Shown: piece after piece, positions 24,901 through 31,795 of the stretch
Position numbering within the stretch: the stretch's first letter is position 1
Layout: the number at the start of each line of letters is the position of its first letter
Source: Micromonospora haikouensis
Lineage (GTDB): Bacteria > Actinomycetota > Actinomycetes > Mycobacteriales > Micromonosporaceae
DNA length: 33,295 nucleotides
Assembly: GCF_900091595.1 (NCBI RefSeq)
Contig: NZ_FMCW01000001.1
Location: 1 to 33,295, forward strand
Direction of reading: 5' to 3'
Made by a program: the position numbers and the translations under genes
The notes under the pieces: generated by a model
Database searches by the model: none
Told to the model about the DNA's origin: nothing
Seen by the model: the letters and a program-made list of their open reading frames with translations, nothing else

Positions 24901-25555
24901 GATCGGGGTGGTCACGCCGCTCGCCGCGCACCAGCATGGCCTGGCGGCGGCCCTGCGCGCCGCCGGTCTTACCGAGAACCTGCTCTGCGCGACGATCCAC
25001 AAGTTCCAGGGCAGTGAACGGGACATCATGGTCGTCTCGCCGGTCGGCGCGCACGGTGTCCCGGACCGCACCCGGGGCTGGCTGGCGCACCAGACCAACC
25101 TGTGGAACGTCGCCATCACCCGGGCCCGGTCCCAGCTCGTCGTGGTCGGCGACCGGTCGTGGTGGTCGGGTCAGCGGGGCCTGTTGACGGCCCTGGCGCT
25201 GGCTGGTGCTGCCGCCGATACCCCGCCGGACGCCGGGAACGTGCCGGCGGACCGCCTGCACCGGGCCCTGCGCGACGCCGGGCTCACGGTGCGGCGGGAC
25301 GTCCCCGTGGCCGGGCAGCCTGTCGACCTCGTGGTACGCCGCGAAGACGCCGAGCTGGCCGTCGTGGTCGACGACCCGGCCGGCGATCCGGACGGCAGGG
25401 TGCTGCGCAAGGTGCTCGCCCGGCTCGACATCACCGGAGGCTCCGGCCCGGTGCGTCGGGTGCCTGCGTGGCGCTGCCTGGCCGAGCCGGAGCGGGTGGC
25501 GGCGGAGCTTGCCGACGCCCTGCACCGGTCGGGGCGGGAGCCCGACGGCGGGTAG
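21938..25555 (+). CDS. Caspase-like protease fused to UPF1/DNA2-type helicase
   Basis: A 1205-residue fusion. Residues 1-250 are a caspase-like peptidase: YYSGHG with His80 and LLDCCFSGAF with Cys132 as the probable catalytic dyad. Residues ~265-515 are a linker region seen in this helicase lineage. Residues ~515-1110 are an SF1B helicase: Walker A GPPGTGKS 537-544, Walker B VIDEAAQ near 825-831, LLIGDPRQLAPV, LDEHYRCHPDIVD, ATIHKFQGSERDIMVVSP and NLWNVAITRARSQLVVVGD. The final ~95 residues look like a worn PD-(D/E)XK or Vsr-type nuclease. The ATG overlaps the EACC1 stop (TGATG). I infer a conflict system in which the helicase detects foreign nucleic acid and unleashes the protease. The gene ends before a bidirectional terminator. 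Confidence 0.9.
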   Translation: MGRHALLLGTATCHADRELAPLPSVRQDVAQLKALLDGAGEFDSVRAALDLPAAHLRQVVEEFYGARRTGDLALLYYSGHGVLHGDGQSLFLAATDTVGGQLHATAFDTDGMLRHLLNDTKASQKVVLLDCCFSGAFTARNRFRGGVREEPRRLKRQRGTFILTSSTHQKASKAQGPDRPSVFTEVLLDGLRGAAEGPSDDGWITTNDLSRYVPTEMARRRQHKTVESSEGVTEPIRLATAPGSAAEATRVAAVTASPADEAAFDADQWRRLVTYYVNCMQRSTVLQSFIDPRATTTYVPAPPGSEAVFTSETPVRLGGTAARLAARARADGRELQYGYPVVAVRPARQKAIQLAPLLVCDVTIGADDVLHASFPPRPSAALVDLFQLSEVEGDELLQRVEQAFVPGDPASLMATVDVLVKTFGLNPVTELDPAMLGGTIRQGPVNGLQNAAILYTVDAAESPQRQLVDDLRAMIKNPKLIEGTALGALALRPDGAAASPGGAGSTPVVTVAMSATNEAQEEIIRAAMSQPLTVAQGPPGTGKSQLVTALLATATAAGQSVLVGSTSNQAVDSVLDRVTDLIGPGLLLRTGNKEHRLQEPKHLADILAAYPSAERATAPDDRTPLHELRLLAEEATGLRAALDERRLLERDLADLAAERSAGPGPNAVTLPADDTELARLVHLTDRALASRWFGWWYRWRLRSYQVVDRDAVAALAERAVLELRWRERLRRLGELPDAEVSWRRLVDLIGTERPALSIDLLRAQIARRVAAGARVLQDRADEMARPQSDSWSYFPELLRVLPGWAVTALSARRLKRSPALYDLVVIDEAAQCTIPAILPMLYRAKRALLIGDPRQLAPVVDLPESDDVAERARAGLGTGWLTARRLTYTAHSAYDAFAAAAATTQLLDEHYRCHPDIVDVPNREVYQGRLTVLTDPARLAAPAEPAVRWRDVPGRFSPGTTGSGFNPVEAEAVVAEVAGLRAAYPDASIGVVTPLAAHQHGLAAALRAAGLTENLLCATIHKFQGSERDIMVVSPVGAHGVPDRTRGWLAHQTNLWNVAITRARSQLVVVGDRSWWSGQRGLLTALALAGAAADTPPDAGNVPADRLHRALRDAGLTVRRDVPVAGQPVDLVVRREDAELAVVVDDPAGDPDGRVLRKVLARLDITGGSGPVRRVPAWRCLAEPERVAAELADALHRSGREPDGG

Positions 25556-25571
25556 GCCGCAGCGGACACCG

Positions 25572-25602
25572 CCGGAGGGGCCCCTGTGCGGGACCCCTCC
25601 GG
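25572..25602. terminator. Bidirectional terminator closing the defence island
   Basis: The perfect 9-bp arms CCGGAGGGG (25572-25580) and CCCCTCCGG (25594-25602) flank a 13-nt loop. It sits in the 70-bp gap between the caspase-helicase gene (stop 25555) and the convergent secreted-protein gene (stop 25626). There is no strong T-tract, as usual for this GC range. Confidence 0.75.
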
Positions 25603-25625
25603 TCAGCTTCCTTGGTGCCGGATCG

Positions 25626-28600
25626 TCACTTCTTGAGCAGTCGCACCTGCACGGTCTTGCTCGCGCTCTGCCCCGTCGCGGTGCCGAACGCGACCGTGAC
25701 CGTCACGTCGAGCCGTCCCGCCTTGACCAACTCCTGCCGGTACGCGGGGTCGACCGTCACGGTCAGCGTGACCGTGCCCGCCTTGCTCACCTGCCTGGTC
25801 ACCGCGACCACCTTGTCGCCGGTGAGGGTGAGCGTGCCGGCCGTGTTGACGGTGGCGGCGATCGTCGCCGTGCCCGTCTTGGTGTTGGTCGTCACCTTGC
25901 CGAGCTTCACCGTCGGCGGCGGCAGCACGGTGCCCACCACCGCCTTGGACAGCGTCGCCCGTCCGGACGAGTCGACGACCAGCGCCTGGAGCTTGACCTG
26001 CCGGCCGGCGTCCCTGGCGCTGGGCGTCCAGTCGAACAGGTACGGGGCGACGGTGCTGGTGCCGACCCTGGTGCCGTTGACGAGCAGGGTCGCCGACGCG
26101 ATGGCGAAGTCGTCGGTGCCCCGGATGAGCGGGTGCACCGTCGTCCCGACCTGGAACACCGCGCCCTGCCCCGGGTCGGCGACCTGGGCCGACGGGGCGC
26201 GGTCGGCGACGCGGCCCACCCCGGTCGGCACCGCCTTCGGCGGCTTCGGCAGCCGCTTGGCGAGGGTGACGGTGGCCGCGCCGGTGCTGTCGGGGCCGGA
26301 GATGGCCTCGACCCCGGTGCGCGGGTCCGCCGGTCCGCCCGAGAGCGGCGCGCGCTTGCCGAGGTAGCTGCCGGTCACCGCGAACGGGGCTGCCTCGCGT
26401 ACGCCGGTGTTGTCGGCGTTGGCGTTGTAGACCGCGTACCCGTTGCCGGTGATGATGTCGCCGGAGGCGGTGAGCGCCCCGACGCTGTCGGTGCCGGCGT
26501 CGGTCAGCAGGATGCCGTAGGACTTCTCGGGCGCGGGCGGGTGGTAGTTCCCGGTGATCCGGCTGTCGTTGACGAAGCCGGTCGCTCCGCTGGCGTACTG
26601 GATGCCGACCTGCGGGAACACGCTGCTCGACGCGCCCGCGACGACCGTGCCGGTCACGTAGCCGTGGTTGCGGATGCCGGTCCGGGCGGTGTTGTCCGGG
26701 CTGCCGTCCGTGCCCCGCGCGCCGTCGAACAGGATGCCGCCCGACTGGTAGCCGGTGACGACGCTGCCGGTGACGGTCACCTCGCTCTCGACGGTGGCGG
26801 CGCTCGCCCCCCGGATCACGCCGGTCTTGACGATGCCCCAGCCGTGCGGGTGCTCGGCCAGTTCCTGCGCGGTGGTGGCGGCTCGCAGCGGGCCGACGAC
26901 GCTGTTCGCGACGCGACCGGCCGCGCCGAAGAAGGCGATGCCCGCCTCGGCCCAGACGTTGCCGGAGGTGACGGTCACGCCGGAGATGTCGACGAACATC
27001 TCGTTGGTGTCGGTGGAGCCGAGCGACTGCCGCGACACGGTGATCACGTTGCCGCCGCCGTCGCGCAGGTAGGGCTGGTGGCCCGCGAGGGTGCCGAGCG
27101 ACTGGTCGGGCTCGATGGTCACCTTGTCCGCGCCCGCGCCCTTGATCTTCAGGGGCTTGGTGATGGTGAGGCCGTTGCGCGCGCCGGCCTGCACGGGGTT
27201 GGACGCGTGGTTCACCGGCGTCGAGGACTCCTGGTAGACGCCCGCGCAGACCACGATCGTGTCCCACGGCGAGGCGTGGTCGACGGCCGCCTGGATCGAC
27301 GTGAACTGGGCGGTGGGGCACTGCTTCCCGTCGTCGTCGACGGTCCAGGTGGTGTTCCCGCGCGGGTTCGCGACCGGGTCGACCAGCGCCACCTTGCCGG
27401 GGGTGTTGTCGTACGCGGCGAGGTAGGTCGCCGGGTCCGGGCCGCCGAGGGCGGACTTGCCGTGGCCCGCGCCGTTGGCGTGGTTGCCGTCCGACAGCAG
27501 CCGCGCTCCGGCCGCGCTCTCCTGGAAGCGCACGTCGGCGAGCTGGATCGAGCCGGACTTGGGCAGGTCGCCCGCCCCGAAGCGCAGTTCGAGCTTGGCC
27601 AGGGAGCCGACGTCGACGCCCTGCGCGGCGAACTCGCTCAGCGGCACGCGGATCTGGTCGAGGACGATGTGCGTGTTCGGCGTGTTCGTGCCGGTGGACA
27701 TGTGCAGGGCGTTGCCCCAGCGCGGGTCGCCGGCGTCGACGGTGGCCTCGTGCCCGGCCGTGTCGCTCAGCGCGATGACGAAGCGCTGCGTGGTCGACGT
27801 CGGGTCGTACGACGTGGGTAGTTCGTTGGGCCAGACCGGGCTGGTCGGGGTGCCGTTGACGGTGGTGTCGCGGGTGTTGTCGCCCCGGTTGTCGGCGCCC
27901 GGGTTGCGGGTGTCGAAGAAGTTGACGGCGGCGCTGAGGGCCAGCGCCTTGAGGCCCCGTACGTCCTTGGACGCGGCCGGGATCGCGGCGGTGAGGGTGG
28001 CGGTGGAGGTCGGCTCCCAGGCGAGGGTGAGCTGGCGGCCGTAGGAGTGGTTGATCGGGCTGTTCTCGCGGGTGGCGTTCTGCCCGCCGAGCGCGCCGGC
28101 CGCCGGCAGCGGGCAGGGCTTGGCGGCGGTCGGCAGCCCGGTCTTGCCGAGCTGGGCGGGCGCGAAGTCCTGGGGCTCCGGGTTGCACCAGTCGTAGCCG
28201 CCGGCCGTCGCCGCCGGCTTCGGCGCGACGCCGGGCGCCTGGGCGTACGGGTCGGCGAAGCCGCTGCCGGTCAGCGGGCCGCCGAGGGCGTTGAGGCCGA
28301 GGGGGTTCTCCACCTCGGGGCGGATCACGTCCACCCGCTCCTGTGGCGCGGCGAAGTAGCTGGTGTTGACCCGCTCGTTGCAGGCGATGGCCGTGCCGGA
28401 CGGGCTGGTCGGGCAGGCCGTCGCCGGGACCTGCAGGCCGCTGGCGGTGTTGGCCAGCTCGCCGGTCAGCCAGGGCTGGAACGCGCCCTCGCCGCCGACG
28501 TAGCGGCGGAAGAAGGCGGCCATCGTGGCCAGGCCCAGCTTTTCCTGGTCGCCCATGCGGGCCGCGTCGCCGGAGAACTTGGTGTTCACGGCCGGGTTCA

Positions 28601-29711
28601 GCGGATCCGAGTTGTCGATCTTGTAGTTCAGGTCGGGGTCGGTGTAGCTGGCCGCGCCGCTGAGCCGCAGGTTGTTCGGGTGGATGTTGTTCGTCGCGAA
28701 CGGGGCCGAGTTGCCGCAGGCGGCGTCGTTGTTGCCCTGGCCGTCCGCGCCGCCGTCGGCGTACCAGACGGTGTTGTACCAGTTGTGGATCGCGCCGAGG
28801 TGCTCGACCTGGATGCGGGGGAAGGGGTCGCCCGGGTTGACGTACTGGCTGCGCTCGAACAGCCGCGCGCCCTGCAGGTTGGACACGTCGCCGTCGCACA
28901 TCGGCAGGATCGTCAGGTACGGCATGCCGTACGGTGCCTTGCGCTCGTAGTCGACCGGCGCGAGGGAGATGACGCCGCGCAGGGGATAGCGCGGGCCGTC
29001 GGTGCGGATGCGGTTGTAGTCGATGAAGCTCGACACGGCGTCACCGCCGCGCGAGTGCCCCATCAGGCCGATGCGGGTGAGGTCGAGGTGACCGGAGAGC
29101 GTGGTGCCGACGGTCGTGTGCTCGTCGACGGGCAGGCCCTCGGCGCGGTTGGCGGCGCTGAGCGCGTCCAGGGTGGCGGCGATGAGCATGCGCCGGCTGT
29201 GCATGCCTTTGCCCTTGCTGCTGTCCTGCCGCATCATCAGCTGGTCCTGCGACACCGAGAACGTCGTGTAGCCCCAGGTGGCGAGGTTCTCCGCGAGGTA
29301 GGCGTAGCCGTTCTCGTTGTGCTTGAACTGGGCGCAGGTGAGCTGGGCGCTGTTCTGCCCGGAGTCGCACGAGCCGTGGTTGCCGTGCACCAGGACGATC
29401 AGCGGCGATGGGGTGGTGCGCTTGGCCCAGTCCGGCGTGTAGAGCTGGCCGCGGATCTCGACCTGCTCCGCCGCCTGGGCCGTCCCCGGCGTCGGGTCGG
29501 CCCCGGCGGAGTTGGGCTCCTGGATGCTGGCGAGGCCGAGCTTGGCTTCCTGGACGGCCTGGTAGCCGAACGGTCCGCGCGCCGTCGGGTCGGGCAGGTC
29601 CGCCGGTGCGGCGGGGGGCGGTGCGGCTGCGGTGGGGGACGCCGCGCTGGCCGGGGCGGCCAGCGCGGCCGGGGCCGTCAGCGAGACGACCACCGCGAGG
29701 AGAATGCGCAT
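25626..29711 (-). CDS. Secreted multidomain protein: alpha/beta-hydrolase, beta-helix, Ig-like repeats
   Basis: A 1361-residue exported protein with a signal peptide, MRILLAVVVSLTAPAALAAP, cleaved near ASA at 21-23. An alpha/beta-hydrolase domain spans about 80-400: VLVHGNHG at 107-114 (oxyanion region) and the nucleophile elbow GHSRGG at 218-223 with Ser220. A beta-sandwich-like region follows at about 540-760. A right-handed beta-helix, pectin-lyase-like, starts near 790 (FTSIQAAVDHASPWDTIVVC). Ig-like domains fill 1190-1361, with a basic RLLKK end. Substrate is unknown; an extracellular esterase or polysaccharide-acting enzyme is possible. The ATG at 29711 is followed directly by the signal sequence. 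A TTG at 29735 preceded by GGGGAG would add a basic n-region (KVRTSRS) and is a credible alternative. It is monocistronic and convergent with the defence island. Confidence 0.85.
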   Translation of the reverse strand: MRILLAVVVSLTAPAALAAPASAASPTAAAPPPAAPADLPDPTARGPFGYQAVQEAKLGLASIQEPNSAGADPTPGTAQAAEQVEIRGQLYTPDWAKRTTPSPLIVLVHGNHGSCDSGQNSAQLTCAQFKHNENGYAYLAENLATWGYTTFSVSQDQLMMRQDSSKGKGMHSRRMLIAATLDALSAANRAEGLPVDEHTTVGTTLSGHLDLTRIGLMGHSRGGDAVSSFIDYNRIRTDGPRYPLRGVISLAPVDYERKAPYGMPYLTILPMCDGDVSNLQGARLFERSQYVNPGDPFPRIQVEHLGAIHNWYNTVWYADGGADGQGNNDAACGNSAPFATNNIHPNNLRLSGAASYTDPDLNYKIDNSDPLNPAVNTKFSGDAARMGDQEKLGLATMAAFFRRYVGGEGAFQPWLTGELANTASGLQVPATACPTSPSGTAIACNERVNTSYFAAPQERVDVIRPEVENPLGLNALGGPLTGSGFADPYAQAPGVAPKPAATAGGYDWCNPEPQDFAPAQLGKTGLPTAAKPCPLPAAGALGGQNATRENSPINHSYGRQLTLAWEPTSTATLTAAIPAASKDVRGLKALALSAAVNFFDTRNPGADNRGDNTRDTTVNGTPTSPVWPNELPTSYDPTSTTQRFVIALSDTAGHEATVDAGDPRWGNALHMSTGTNTPNTHIVLDQIRVPLSEFAAQGVDVGSLAKLELRFGAGDLPKSGSIQLADVRFQESAAGARLLSDGNHANGAGHGKSALGGPDPATYLAAYDNTPGKVALVDPVANPRGNTTWTVDDDGKQCPTAQFTSIQAAVDHASPWDTIVVCAGVYQESSTPVNHASNPVQAGARNGLTITKPLKIKGAGADKVTIEPDQSLGTLAGHQPYLRDGGGNVITVSRQSLGSTDTNEMFVDISGVTVTSGNVWAEAGIAFFGAAGRVANSVVGPLRAATTAQELAEHPHGWGIVKTGVIRGASAATVESEVTVTGSVVTGYQSGGILFDGARGTDGSPDNTARTGIRNHGYVTGTVVAGASSSVFPQVGIQYASGATGFVNDSRITGNYHPPAPEKSYGILLTDAGTDSVGALTASGDIITGNGYAVYNANADNTGVREAAPFAVTGSYLGKRAPLSGGPADPRTGVEAISGPDSTGAATVTLAKRLPKPPKAVPTGVGRVADRAPSAQVADPGQGAVFQVGTTVHPLIRGTDDFAIASATLLVNGTRVGTSTVAPYLFDWTPSARDAGRQVKLQALVVDSSGRATLSKAVVGTVLPPPTVKLGKVTTNTKTGTATIAATVNTAGTLTLTGDKVVAVTRQVSKAGTVTLTVTVDPAYRQELVKAGRLDVTVTVAFGTATGQSASKTVQVRLLKK

Positions 29712-29735
29712 GCTCCTCGATGTTCGTACCTTCAA

Positions 29736-30227
29736 AGTGTCTCCCCGGAAAGGAGTGGAAATGTTCAACGATCGGGGACGGTAGCCAGCTCTCGTTTCTC
29801 CCGCGTTTCGTATGGCGTGCGTCTCTCGGCGCACGGAAATCGCCTCTACCAGGGGATATGCGCCCCGGACGGGAAGCCGGCCGCAACTGCGGCGATTGGG
29901 ACTCCGGGGCTCTTCGCGACTCATATCCGCGCCGGGAAACGGCGTGCCGAACGGCGTGCTCGGGTTGGTGCAATCCGTTGGGAATTGTGGGCCCGCGAAT
30001 GGAGAGCCGTACTTGAATGTATTGCTGCCCTCGGTCGGCGCGGGGCGCGCGGCGCGGGCCTCGGCGCGGGGCGCGATCTACGCAACAGGGCCATCACGGG
30101 CAAGTGGTGCGCACTCCCGTGGACGTGGCCAAGGGGGCAGCCCGGCCAAGTCCATGACGATTGGGTGCAGGTGGCAGGGAATCGCCGGAGGGGATGACCG
30201 CACAGTGATCCGAGCGATACTCAGCTA
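29736..30227. other. Gene-free region upstream of the NRPS locus
   Basis: I see no convincing gene here. Open frames exist on both strands but lack ribosome sites or family sequence, and local GC is lower and uneven. One direct repeat stands out: TCGGCGCGGGGCGCG occurs at 30035-30049 and 30061-30075, 26 bp apart. A shorter repeat, ACGGCGTGC, occurs at 29939-29947 and 29951-29959. The stretch lies between the divergent secreted-protein gene and the MmyB-type regulator and presumably holds promoters for both. Confidence 0.5.
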
Positions 30228-30256
30228 TTGGTGTCCGGGTCCCCGAGCGGTAGCAT
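30228..30256 (+). promoter_or_regulatory. Putative promoter of the MmyB-type regulator
   Basis: TTGGTG (30228-30233) and TAGCAT (30251-30256) are separated by 17 bp, the optimal spacing for a housekeeping sigma-factor promoter. The -10 fits the actinobacterial TANNNT pattern and the -35 keeps TTG. Transcription would begin near 30263, right at a pair of palindromes, giving a leader of about 235 nt before the regulator ATG. Confidence 0.45.
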
Positions 30257-30264
30257 CCACATTC

Positions 30265-30292
30265 GTGACAGTCACTGGACACGATTGTGTCC
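30265..30292. promoter_or_regulatory. Two adjacent palindromes at the predicted transcription start
   Basis: GTGAC-A-GTCAC (30265-30275) is followed one base later by GGACAC-GATT-GTGTCC (30277-30292). Both are perfect. A further half-site, GTGTCC, lies at 30231-30236 within the putative -35 region. The arrangement suits an operator for a dimeric repressor, possibly the XRE regulator itself. Confidence 0.5.
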
Positions 30293-30500
30293 GTGCCGTC
30301 GCGAGCGGGCTTTGGCCTATTCGGCCGAAAGCCTCGTACGCGGGATCCATCGGTCCCGGCGACGGGCAGCCGTCGACCGATCGATCCGCCCTGCTTCCGG
30401 CTCTCGGGAGAGCCGTGTGACCGGTGGCCGTTGTTTCATTTCGGTGCAGGTCCAGATGCGCGGGAAATATCATTCACGGCTGCGCCAGGACGAGGGAGAA

Positions 30501-31313
30501 ATGGTTGCCATTCGGCAGGTCTCGGCAGATCAGAACAGCGAGCTGGCCGCCTGCGTCAAAGCCTGGCGGCACCGGCTGGTGCCCGACGACCGGCTCCTCG
30601 CCCGACGCCGCCGAGCCCGTCGGTCGAACGTCACCCAGGAGGAAGTCGCGGAGATCGTCGGGGTGAGCGTCGTCTGGTACAGCAACCTCGAACGCGGGGT
30701 GCGGGCCAACTACTCGGACGCCTTCCTCGACGCCGTCGCCGAGGCGCTGCGCCTCGACCGGCACGAGCGGGAGCTGCTGTATCTCCTGGCGGTCGGCCGG
30801 ATGCCGTCGCCGTCGCCGGTCGGCGCGACCGCCGTCGTCCTCGGCCCCGCCCTGCGCCAGTTCGTCGAGGGGCAGCGCTGGGCGACCTACGTCCTCGACC
30901 GGTACGCGCGGGTGGTGCTGCACAACGAGGTGTGCGAGGCCTACTATCCCTGGCTGCGCAGCGATCCCAGCTACCCCCGCTGGCTGTTCACCGACGCCGA
31001 CGCGCGCCGCCGACTGGTCAACTGGGACACCGACTGGGCGGCGCCGCTGCTCACCCAGATGCGCATCGCCCAGGCGCTGCACCCCCAGGACGCGGGGATC
31101 GCCGCGCTGGTCGACGCCTGCCTGGCGACCAACCCCGAGGCCCGCTGCCTGTGGAACGCCCACGCCGCGAACGGGTGCACCCTGCAGTCGCGGCGCGGCA
31201 TCCGGCTCTCCAGCGACCACCGGACGACGCTGGTCGACGTCGTGACCCTCACCGATCCGAGCGCGAGTGAGCTGCAGATCGTCTCGCTGATTCCGGTGGC
31301 CGACCCGGCGTAG
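30501..31313 (+). CDS. MmyB-type XRE regulator
   Basis: This 270-residue protein has an XRE helix-turn-helix at about residues 44-98 (VTQEEVAEIVGVSVVWYSNL, then ERGVRANYSDAFLDAVAEAL) and a MmyB-like ligand-binding domain at 112-265 (FVEGQRWATYVLDRYARVVL, then YYPWLRSDPSYPRWLF). MmyB-type regulators control antibiotic clusters and other operons and are thought to bind small hydrophobic ligands in a PAS-like fold. The ATG at 30501 is preceded by GAGGGAG. The frame is open upstream to 30228, but that part is not protein-like and contains the candidate promoter. Its position directly before MbtH and NRPS genes on the same strand suggests a pathway-specific regulator. Confidence 0.9.
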   Translation: MVAIRQVSADQNSELAACVKAWRHRLVPDDRLLARRRRARRSNVTQEEVAEIVGVSVVWYSNLERGVRANYSDAFLDAVAEALRLDRHERELLYLLAVGRMPSPSPVGATAVVLGPALRQFVEGQRWATYVLDRYARVVLHNEVCEAYYPWLRSDPSYPRWLFTDADARRRLVNWDTDWAAPLLTQMRIAQALHPQDAGIAALVDACLATNPEARCLWNAHAANGCTLQSRRGIRLSSDHRTTLVDVVTLTDPSASELQIVSLIPVADPA

Positions 31314-31444
31314 CCGCCTTTCATCCCCCCGCTTCCCCTCCGGCGAATTCCGTCGTCGGCGATTCCGGCCTGCCCGCTCGACCTCGGCCTTCCCGTGGGC
31401 TGCCGGCCTGTCCGTGTGCTCTCGCCGAAACCGTTTACACCAAC

Positions 31445-31464
31445 TGCCACTTGGTGAAGTGGCA
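31445..31464. promoter_or_regulatory. Perfect 8-4-8 inverted repeat upstream of the MbtH-like gene
   Basis: TGCCACTT-GGTG-AAGTGGCA is a perfect inverted repeat in the 251-bp gap between the regulator (stop 31313) and the MbtH-like gene (ATG 31565). It lies about 100 bp upstream of that ATG. It could be an operator for the NRPS operon or the regulator's terminator. The weak T-tract after it and the distance from the regulator favour an operator. Confidence 0.5.
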
Positions 31465-31564
31465 ATTTCTGGCCGCCACCGCTATCGCCCGGCAGGATTC
31501 TCCCCGGCCGCTTCCGGGGGCTATGTGGACTCCCTGCGGCATCGATGTGGACCGGAGGCGGATC

Positions 31565-31795
31565 ATGAATCCATTCGACGATGCGGACGGCACTTTCCTG
31601 GTGCTGGTGAACGCCGAGTCGCAGCACTCGTTGTGGCCGGAATTCGCCGAGGTGCCGGCGGGCTGGACCGTGGCATGGGGGCCGGGCGGCCGCGACGACG
31701 CGCTGCGCTTCGTCGAGGAGAACTGGCAGGACATGCGGCCTAAGAGCCTCGCCCTCGCCATGGACCAGGCCGAGCAGGCCGCGTTCCATGGGTGA
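31565..31795 (+). CDS. MbtH-like NRPS accessory protein
   Basis: A 76-residue MbtH-family protein with the family signature almost complete: NPFDDADGTFLVLVN, then QHSLWPEF, PAGWTVAWG and ENWQDMRPKSLA, including the conserved tryptophans. MbtH-like proteins bind the adenylation domain of an NRPS and activate or stabilise it. The ATG at 31565 is preceded by GGAGG about 7 bp upstream. Its last codons overlap the start of the NRPS gene by 8 bp, so the two are co-translated and the adenylation domain just beyond the window is its likely partner. Confidence 0.95.
   Translation: MNPFDDADGTFLVLVNAESQHSLWPEFAEVPAGWTVAWGPGGRDDALRFVEENWQDMRPKSLALAMDQAEQAAFHG

Noticed and set aside
29761..29784. Seven-codon plus-strand ORF (MFNDRGR) behind a good AAGGAG
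   Set aside because: No gene follows for over 700 bp on that strand, so it leads nowhere. Chance is more likely than a regulatory leader.
25206..30197. Long plus-strand frames opposite the secreted protein (871 and 716 codons) and a 1098-codon shadow frame on the minus strand
   Set aside because: Composition-driven open frames in high-GC DNA. Only the minus-strand frame ending at 25626 has a signal peptide and recognisable domains.
29812..30420. 202-codon plus-strand ORF in the gene-free region
   Set aside because: No ribosome site, no family resemblance, and it overlaps the candidate promoter and palindromes of the MmyB-type regulator.
30228..30500. N-terminal extension of the MmyB-type regulator up to 30228
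   Set aside because: The extension is Arg/Ser-rich and not protein-like, contains the likely promoter, and the ATG at 30501 has its own ribosome site.
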